This document shows positions 6,244-10,338 of a DNA stretch of 10,338 nt, in pieces. Position 1 is the stretch's first letter. Every line of letters starts with the position of its first letter. A program made the position numbers and the translations under genes. The notes beneath the pieces were generated by a model that was not told where the DNA came from, made no database searches, and was given only the letters and a program-made list of their open reading frames with translations. The stretch is from DATBLE01 sp038248655 (GTDB taxonomy: Bacteria; Actinomycetota; Thermoleophilia; Gaiellales; Gaiellaceae), in the NCBI GenBank assembly GCA_038248655.1, contig JBBRXG010000108.1, positions 1 to 10,338 of the forward strand, in the 5' to 3' direction.

Positions 6244-7767
6244 ATGCGCCTGCTCTTCGTCATGCTCTACCCGGGGTACCTCCGGTACTTCGACTCGCTC
6301 GTCGACGAGCTCACTGCCCGGGGGCACGAGGTCGACCTCGTCTGGCACATCCCGACGCGCCAGGCCGAGGGCCTCGTCGCGCTCGAGGGCAACGAGCGGG
6401 TGCGCGTCCACGTCCTGCCGAAGCGGGGAACCGGGCTGTGGGCCCTCGTCGGCCGCCGGCTCGAGCTGACGATCTACTTCGTGCGGTACCTGGACCGGCG
6501 CTTCCGCGCGGCCGGCTACCTGCGCCGCCGCGCGAGCGAGCGGGTGCCGTGGCCGTTCAGCCGGCTGCGGACGCTCCCCGACCCGCTCGTCCGCGCCCTG
6601 CTCGCGCTGCTCGTCGCACTCGACCGAGTGCTGCCCCGACCGGCCGCGTTCGACCGCTTCCTGGAGGAGCTCCGGCCCGACGCTGTCGTCGTCAGCCCGC
6701 TGGTGACGAAGGCGAATCCGCAGGCCCTGCTCGTCGCCGCCGCCCGCGAGCGCGGCATCCCCACCGCCGCCGCGATCGCCAGCTGGGACAACCTGACCTG
6801 CAAGAGCATCGTCACCGTTCCCCCGGATCGGATGCTGGTCTGGAACGAGACGATGCGGCGCGAGGCCTGGGAGTACCACCGGTTCCCCGCCGAGCGCGTG
6901 ATCGTGACCGGTGCCCAGTGCTTCGATCGCTGGTTCGGCCGCACGCCGAGGCGCGACCGGACGGCGTTCTGCGCCCGCGCCGGGCTGCCCGGCGAGCCTC
7001 CGTACCTGCTCTTCGTCGGCTCGACCGCCTCGATCTCGTCCCCGGACGCCGAGGTCGAGTTCGTGCGTGCCTGGCTCGGCCGCCTGCGGGGCGATCCCGT
7101 GCTCGGGCGGACGCCCGTCCTGATCCGGCCGCATCCGTACAACACCCAGCACTGGAGCGGCGTCGACCTGTCCGACGTGCCGGACGTGGCGATCTTCCCC
7201 CGGGGCGGGGCGAACCCGGTCGCGGACGAGGACCGCGCCGACTACTTCGACTCGCTGTACCACGCCGCTGCGGTTGTGGGGGTGAACACCAGCGCGATGA
7301 TCGAGGCGGCGGTCGTCGGCCGCCCGGTGCTCACGGTCACCGACCCCGAGTTCCACGACTCCCAGCTCGAGACGATGCACTTCCACTACCTGCTGCCCGA
7401 GAACGGCGGCTTCGTTCGGGCCGCTCCCTCGATCACCGCCCACCTCGACCAGCTCAGGGCGGTGCTGGCCGACCCGGAGGGGGTGCAGGCGCAGATCGCG
7501 GACTTCGTCGGCTCGTTCGTGCGCCCGCACGGGGTCGACCGGCCGGCGACGCCGATCGTTGCCGACGTCCTCGAGGCGCTCCCTGCCCTCGACCCCGAGC
7601 CGTACCCCGCTCCGCCGGCGTGGCAGCGCGCCCTGCTCTCGCCCCTGCTGCTCGTGCCGGCGCTGCTCGAGTTACCGACCCTGGCGCGCAACCGCTTGCG
7701 CCGCCGCGCCCGACGGCGCGAGCGGCGCCGGGCACGGCGCCGGGCGTACGCGAGCCGTCATCTGTAG
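6244..7767 (+). CDS. GT-B-like glycosyl/polyol-phosphate transferase with basic C-terminal tail
   Basis: The 507-residue protein has a GT-B-like plan. MRLLFVMLYPGYLRYFDSL opens the first Rossmann-like domain; SPLVTKANPQ and ASWDNLTCKS (179-188) lie near its end; the second domain runs from about 254, with RPHPYN (295-300) and DYFDSLYHAAAVVGVNTS followed by EAAVVGRPVLTV (333-365). The HP motif and the serine-containing loop before a conserved Glu recall CDP-glycerol glycerophosphotransferases and capsule or polysialyl transferases; beside neuB, a nonulosonate-transfer role is tempting but inferred. The C-terminus has a hydrophobic helix (464-480) and a cluster of about 13 Arg (483-500), which should attach the enzyme to the inner membrane face. 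ATG 6244 is chosen for its canonical first strand. GTG 6211, one base after the previous stop, would add eleven residues. Neither has a good Shine-Dalgarno site. Confidence 0.75.
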   Translation: MRLLFVMLYPGYLRYFDSLVDELTARGHEVDLVWHIPTRQAEGLVALEGNERVRVHVLPKRGTGLWALVGRRLELTIYFVRYLDRRFRAAGYLRRRASERVPWPFSRLRTLPDPLVRALLALLVALDRVLPRPAAFDRFLEELRPDAVVVSPLVTKANPQALLVAAARERGIPTAAAIASWDNLTCKSIVTVPPDRMLVWNETMRREAWEYHRFPAERVIVTGAQCFDRWFGRTPRRDRTAFCARAGLPGEPPYLLFVGSTASISSPDAEVEFVRAWLGRLRGDPVLGRTPVLIRPHPYNTQHWSGVDLSDVPDVAIFPRGGANPVADEDRADYFDSLYHAAAVVGVNTSAMIEAAVVGRPVLTVTDPEFHDSQLETMHFHYLLPENGGFVRAAPSITAHLDQLRAVLADPEGVQAQIADFVGSFVRPHGVDRPATPIVADVLEALPALDPEPYPAPPAWQRALLSPLLLVPALLELPTLARNRLRRRARRRERRRARRRAYASRHL

Positions 7768-7798
7768 CTCCGCGAAGACCTCTGGGTCGACTGGACGG

Positions 7799-7804
7799 TA
7801 GCCT
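7799..7804 (+). promoter_or_regulatory. Candidate -10 for leaderless transcript of the TIGR04372-family gene
   Basis: TAGCCT matches TANNNT and ends six bases before GTG 7811, so transcription would begin at or next to the start codon. A weak -35 with a central GAC (AAGACC, 7775-7780) lies 18 bases upstream. No Shine-Dalgarno sequence precedes the GTG. The promoter would make the lower-GC right-hand gene independent of the operon before it. Confidence 0.5.
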
Positions 7805-7810
7805 GAACAA

Positions 7811-9154
7811 GTGATCGAACCGGAGAAAAACGTTCGCGTACAGCTACTCATCCGCGCGGTGCTCGTCCGCGTGGGGCGCCGGAGGCTCGTCATCTGCAAG
7901 CCCGATTACCGGCGGTTCGGGCACATCGCGCTCGACGTCCTCTACGCTCTGGAAGCAGCCCGGGACGAGTCCGCATCGCTGCTCCTTGTCCGCCCTCCCC
8001 GTGTCGTCGCTGAGGGGCTGTTTCACATGGTCGCCGACGGGGTGAGGGTGCGTACAGTGCCTCGAAGCCTCGCTCCCCTTTCGATGGCGCTCTGGACGAT
8101 CACGCGCCGCCTTCCGCCGCCTCGATCGGTGCGGGACGGACGTCTCCACGCCCGCCTGCGGCGGTGGAACCGCCTCCGCCGCCGGATCGACGCGTTTACC
8201 GGCAAGCATGACTGGGCGCGAAGGTGGCGAACGCCCCTGCGCCGGGGTGGCAAGCGACTACTGCGAGTGGATGGAGCCAAGAAGCCGGCGAACCTCTACC
8301 TTCGGCGACGGCTCATCCGCGTAGCCCAGCCCGCGCGGCTCGCTCCGCCTTTCGAGCGCCGTTGCGCGGCGTTCTTCGCGCAGGCCGGGATCGGCCCGGA
8401 CGCGGCAGTGGTGAGCATCCATGCACGCGGGTGGGGGTTCCACCCCGATACAAGCGTTCGAATGCGTCACGAGATCCGCAACTCCGACATAACGACCTAC
8501 TTTCCAGCCGTCGACCATCTCGTCGCACGTGGCTACTGGGTGGTGCGACTCGGCGACCCCTCGATGGAGCCCGTGACACGGCCTGGGGTTGTAGACCTCG
8601 CTCCTTTGCGCCCGGAGACTCCGGGCCTGGATATCTTCGCGTTGACGCGAAGCGAGTTCCTGCTCGGGAGTCAGTCCGGACCCGCCGAGGTCGCCCTGCT
8701 CACAGGCACGCCCCGGGTGATCGTCAACGCGACCGATGTCGTCGAGAACTGGCCGATCCGCCCCACCGACATCCTGCTTCTGAAGCATGTCTACGACGAG
8801 GAGGAAGGGCGAACCCTCTCCCTCGACGAACTGCTCAGGCCCGAACTCCGGGACCCGATGCGTGGGCTGAAAGGATCACCCCGCTATCACTTCGTGGACA
8901 ACACGAGCGACGAGATCCTCGCCGCCGTCCAGGAGATGCTGGATCTGCTTCACAAGGGCACGCCCGAAACGGACGACCAGCGTGCTTACCGGGACCGGGC
9001 CACGGCCGCCGCGGCAGCCCTCCCCCGACTGCGCTGCGGGGCCGACGAGGGCTACCTCGGAGACGGGCGCATCGCGCGGGTCGCGTTCGGCAGCCCAGTA
9101 GGCCGTCGCACGTCCCCTGCGGCACGTCGAGGTCGAGCCCGTTCAGGGCCGTGA
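7811..9154 (+). CDS. TIGR04372-family glycosyltransferase with altered C-terminus
   Basis: The protein (447 residues as read) matches my memory of the TIGR04372 family, putative glycosyltransferases of surface-polysaccharide loci. Landmarks are VSIHARGWGF (201-210), IRNSDITTYFPAVDHLVARG (222-241), WVVRLGDPSM (243-252), DIFALTRSEFLLGSQSGPAE (274-293) and the C-terminal block YLGDGRIAR (415-423). The N-terminal half has a basic segment (~100-170) that may bind membrane or glycan. Just after GRIAR, near base 9080, similarity ends. The remaining ~24 residues (GSPVGRRTSPAARRGRARSGP-like) are translated from DNA that on the other strand encodes an ABC ATPase fragment, so the natural C-terminus appears lost by rearrangement. 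Activity may survive because the core is complete. GTG 7811 has a leaderless-type promoter. GC is lower than in the operon before it (32 of 60 bases at 8461-8520). Confidence 0.8.
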   Translation: MIEPEKNVRVQLLIRAVLVRVGRRRLVICKPDYRRFGHIALDVLYALEAARDESASLLLVRPPRVVAEGLFHMVADGVRVRTVPRSLAPLSMALWTITRRLPPPRSVRDGRLHARLRRWNRLRRRIDAFTGKHDWARRWRTPLRRGGKRLLRVDGAKKPANLYLRRRLIRVAQPARLAPPFERRCAAFFAQAGIGPDAAVVSIHARGWGFHPDTSVRMRHEIRNSDITTYFPAVDHLVARGYWVVRLGDPSMEPVTRPGVVDLAPLRPETPGLDIFALTRSEFLLGSQSGPAEVALLTGTPRVIVNATDVVENWPIRPTDILLLKHVYDEEEGRTLSLDELLRPELRDPMRGLKGSPRYHFVDNTSDEILAAVQEMLDLLHKGTPETDDQRAYRDRATAAAAALPRLRCGADEGYLGDGRIARVAFGSPVGRRTSPAARRGRARSGP

Positions 9155-9209
9155 TCTGCCTGTAGCGCTCGACGACGCTTCGCAGCCGGATTGCCAGTTC
9201 GCCCGCCAC
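9093..9209 (-). pseudogene. Remnant of an ABC-transporter ATPase gene (first ~39 codons)
   Basis: Minus-strand GTG 9209 opens a frame that reads like the beginning of an ABC-2/DrrA-type ATPase: AIRLRSVVERYRQITALNG, then LDLDVPQGTCDGLLG. In this family the Y-x-x-x-x-AL-G-LDLDV-G segment is followed directly by the Walker A loop GPNGAGKST. Here GLLG (ending at base 9093) is followed by CRTRPARC, with no P-loop in any frame, so the gene is cut just before its nucleotide-binding loop. The broken end abuts the truncated 3' end of the TIGR04372 gene. It cannot encode a working ATPase. Recognition is by eye over only ~30 residues. Such ATPases export polysaccharide or lipids, so the parent gene could have belonged to this or another locus. 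Confidence 0.6.
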
Positions 9210-9246
9210 GCGCTTCAGGATGCCAGCGAGCGCCTCGTAGACCCGG

Positions 9247-9264
9247 CGATTGTCGCGACGATTG
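9247..9264. repeat. Paired CGATTG repeats around a palindrome
   Basis: CGATTG occurs at 9247-9252 and 9259-9264, separated by TCGCGA; GTCGCGAC (9252-9259) is itself palindromic. The group overlaps the likely -35/spacer region of the gene starting at 9285 and could be an operator. No regulator is identifiable. Confidence 0.25.
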
Positions 9265-9270
9265 GAAGAG

Positions 9271-9276
9271 TAGAAT
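9271..9276 (+). promoter_or_regulatory. Candidate -10 of the 305-residue methyltransferase-like gene
   Basis: TAGAAT (five of six matches to TATAAT) ends eight bases before ATG 9285, giving a leader of at most a few nucleotides. TTGTCG at 9250-9255 resembles a -35, but the 15-base spacer is short. No Shine-Dalgarno sequence fits before the ATG. Confidence 0.45.
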
Positions 9277-9284
9277 CCGGCCCG

Positions 9285-10202
9285 ATGCTCGGTCACAACT
9301 CGCAGCTGAAGCAGATCGCAGAGAGGCTGGGAGAGATTGAGGCCAGCCTCAAACGTGTTGCTCGCCGCCAATCGGACGTGCAACGACAGGTTGCCGCAAT
9401 CACGCGGATCCTGACAATCGGGGAGCTGGAAGCGTATCCAGGAAGGCTCACTGCGCGACGGTTCCGACTCGCATCCCAGAACGAGGAAGACGGCCTCACC
9501 TGCGCGCTGCTTCACGAAATCGGTGTTCCTCTCTGTCGCTTCGTCGAGATCGGCGCAGGCGCAAACGGCGGTAACAGCGGCTTTCTCGTCTCCGAGCTCG
9601 GTTTCGAGGGGATGATGGTCGACCAAGGCGACGATCGACTGAAAGCCGTCGAACAGTTCCTTCAGACAACAGACAGGGTAAAAGTCGTCGCAGAATGGGT
9701 CACCGCCGAGAACATCAACGGCCTGATAAAGGCGAACGGATTTGACTCCGAGATCGATGTCTTCAGCCTCGACATCGACGGCAATGACTACTGGGTCTGG
9801 AAAGCGCTTACTGCATGCAGCCCACGCATCGTGATCGTCGAGTACAACTCCTTGTTCGGACCTGATCGAAGCGTGACCATTCCGTACGATCCCGAATTCT
9901 CGGTGGCGAAAGATGGGCCGTTTGGGCGGGCGTATTACTACGGCGCGTCGCTTCGGGCGCTCACTGAGCTTGCGAGGACGACCAAGGGCTACCGTCTCGT
10001 CGCGGTCGAGCCGCAAGGGGTCAACGCGTTCTTTCTCCGCGCCGATGTAGCGTCGCACGTTCCCGCATGCGACCCTCGCGCTGCCTACCGAATCAACCAC
10101 AGAGATCGGAAGCTGTTCGCCAACGGATTCGACGTCTACGAGGCGATGGAGACGGCAAACCGCCCCATCGTCGACGTATCCGCCGAAGACTGCGGCTCTT
10201 AG
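9285..10202 (+). CDS. Coiled-coil plus Rossmann methyltransferase-like protein
   Basis: The 305-residue product begins with a likely coiled coil (QLKQIAERLGEIEASLKRV onward, ~7-43), then a SAM-methyltransferase-like domain. FVEIGAGANGGNSG (86-99) resembles motif I, MVDQGD (111-116) the acidic strand-2 end, VFSLDIDGNDYWVWKAL (159-175) the strand-4 region (D163/D165), and RIVIVEYNSLFGP (181-193) strand 5; YYGASLRAL (218-226) follows. I recall this D-I-D-G-N-D-Y-W family as polysaccharide-locus proteins usually left as hypothetical or FkbM-like. It differs from the FkbM protein at 1532-2416. The coiled coil could mediate oligomerisation or tether it to a partner. ATG 9285 has a near-leaderless promoter. 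GC is distinctly low for the window (31 of 60 bases at 9661-9720), suggesting a different origin. Substrate and activity are unknown. Confidence 0.75.
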   Translation: MLGHNSQLKQIAERLGEIEASLKRVARRQSDVQRQVAAITRILTIGELEAYPGRLTARRFRLASQNEEDGLTCALLHEIGVPLCRFVEIGAGANGGNSGFLVSELGFEGMMVDQGDDRLKAVEQFLQTTDRVKVVAEWVTAENINGLIKANGFDSEIDVFSLDIDGNDYWVWKALTACSPRIVIVEYNSLFGPDRSVTIPYDPEFSVAKDGPFGRAYYYGASLRALTELARTTKGYRLVAVEPQGVNAFFLRADVASHVPACDPRAAYRINHRDRKLFANGFDVYEAMETANRPIVDVSAEDCGS

Positions 10203-10208
10203 GGATCG

Positions 10209-10224
10209 TCAGGCAACAACCTGA
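10209..10224. repeat. Short inverted repeat after the methyltransferase-like gene
   Basis: TCAGG and CCTGA flank the six-base loop CAACAA, seven bases after the stop codon. The stem is only 5 bp and no T-run follows, so terminator function is doubtful. It could belong to the end of the adjoining insertion sequence. Confidence 0.25.
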
Positions 10225-10258
10225 AGGGATAGGGTCGTGGGTGTCGTAATACGGTGGC

Positions 10259-10338
10259 GTGATCGACGAGGAGGCGATCGGGGAGCGCTACCGGGCGTTG
10301 GCGGGCGAGCTTGACGAGCGCCGGCGTCGCCTGTGGGC
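10259..10338 (+). CDS. ISAzo13-family transposase, N-terminus (runs off window)
   Basis: GTG 10259 opens a frame that stays open to the window end: 26 full codons reading IDEEAIGERYRALAGELDER then RRRLWA. The pattern I-x-x-[RK]-Y-x-x-L-x-x-x-LDER-x-RRLWAA is what I know from the start of ISAzo13-family transposases (DDE-type). TAATAC at 10247-10252 ends six bases before the GTG and could be its -10. The catalytic domain lies outside the window, so intactness cannot be judged. The left end of the element should lie in 10203-10258, but no terminal repeat can be confirmed without the other end. Confidence 0.65.
   Translation, partial: MIDEEAIGERYRALAGELDERRRRLW

Noticed and set aside
8835..10100. 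421-codon minus-strand open frame as one gene
   Set aside because: Only its 9093-9209 section resembles a protein family (ABC ATPase start); the rest is antisense to two recognisable plus-strand genes.
10209..10224. Rho-independent terminator after the methyltransferase-like gene
   Set aside because: The stem is only 5 bp and is not followed by a T-run.
1..10338. tRNA, rRNA, CRISPR array, riboswitch or replication origin
   Set aside because: No cloverleaf, rRNA-like stretch, regularly spaced repeats or origin-type repeats were seen by eye; gaps between genes are all under about 160 bp.

Overview
The window looks like part of a surface-polysaccharide (capsule or exopolysaccharide) locus of a high-GC bacterium. 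Very high GC in most genes, frequent GTG starts, GTGA stop/start overlaps and apparently leaderless promoters suggest an actinobacterium. A deep-branching group such as Thermoleophilia is my guess from overall style, not something the sequence proves.

Left part (1-2416): the last 16 codons of an upstream gene are followed by a short intergenic leader. Next comes a multi-membrane-span O-antigen ligase/polymerase-like protein (204-1601). It converges on, and overlaps by 70 bp at the 3' ends, a minus-strand FkbM-type methyltransferase (1532-2416) whose usual acidic core motif is degenerate.

Central operon (2506-7767, all plus strand, tightly packed): a GT4 glycosyltransferase, a NeuB-family nonulosonate (sialic/legionaminic-type acid) synthase with a C-terminal SAF domain, a short-chain dehydrogenase overlapping NeuB by 11 nt, a DAD-motif putative glycosyltransferase overlapping the dehydrogenase by GTGA, and a 507-residue GT-B-like protein with an RPHP motif and a hydrophobic, arginine-rich C-terminal tail. 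Together they suggest synthesis of a nonulosonic acid and its incorporation into a polymer that the Wzy-like protein polymerises or ligates. No CMP-sugar synthetase, UDP-GlcNAc epimerase, flippase or export ATPase is intact here, so the pathway must continue outside.

Right part (7811-10338): two genes with visibly lower GC, a TIGR04372-family glycosyltransferase and a coiled-coil plus Rossmann methyltransferase-like protein. Between them lies a scar. The 3' end of the TIGR04372 gene runs into antisense DNA that matches only the first ~39 codons of an ABC-transporter ATPase, cut off just before its Walker A loop. The window ends in the N-terminus of what reads as an ISAzo13-family transposase. 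Scar, base-composition change and transposase together point to recent rearrangement or acquisition at this end of the locus.

Two starts (GTG 3546 and GTG 7811) have a TANNNT -10 element exactly six bases upstream, as expected for leaderless transcripts. No tRNA, rRNA or CRISPR array was seen.
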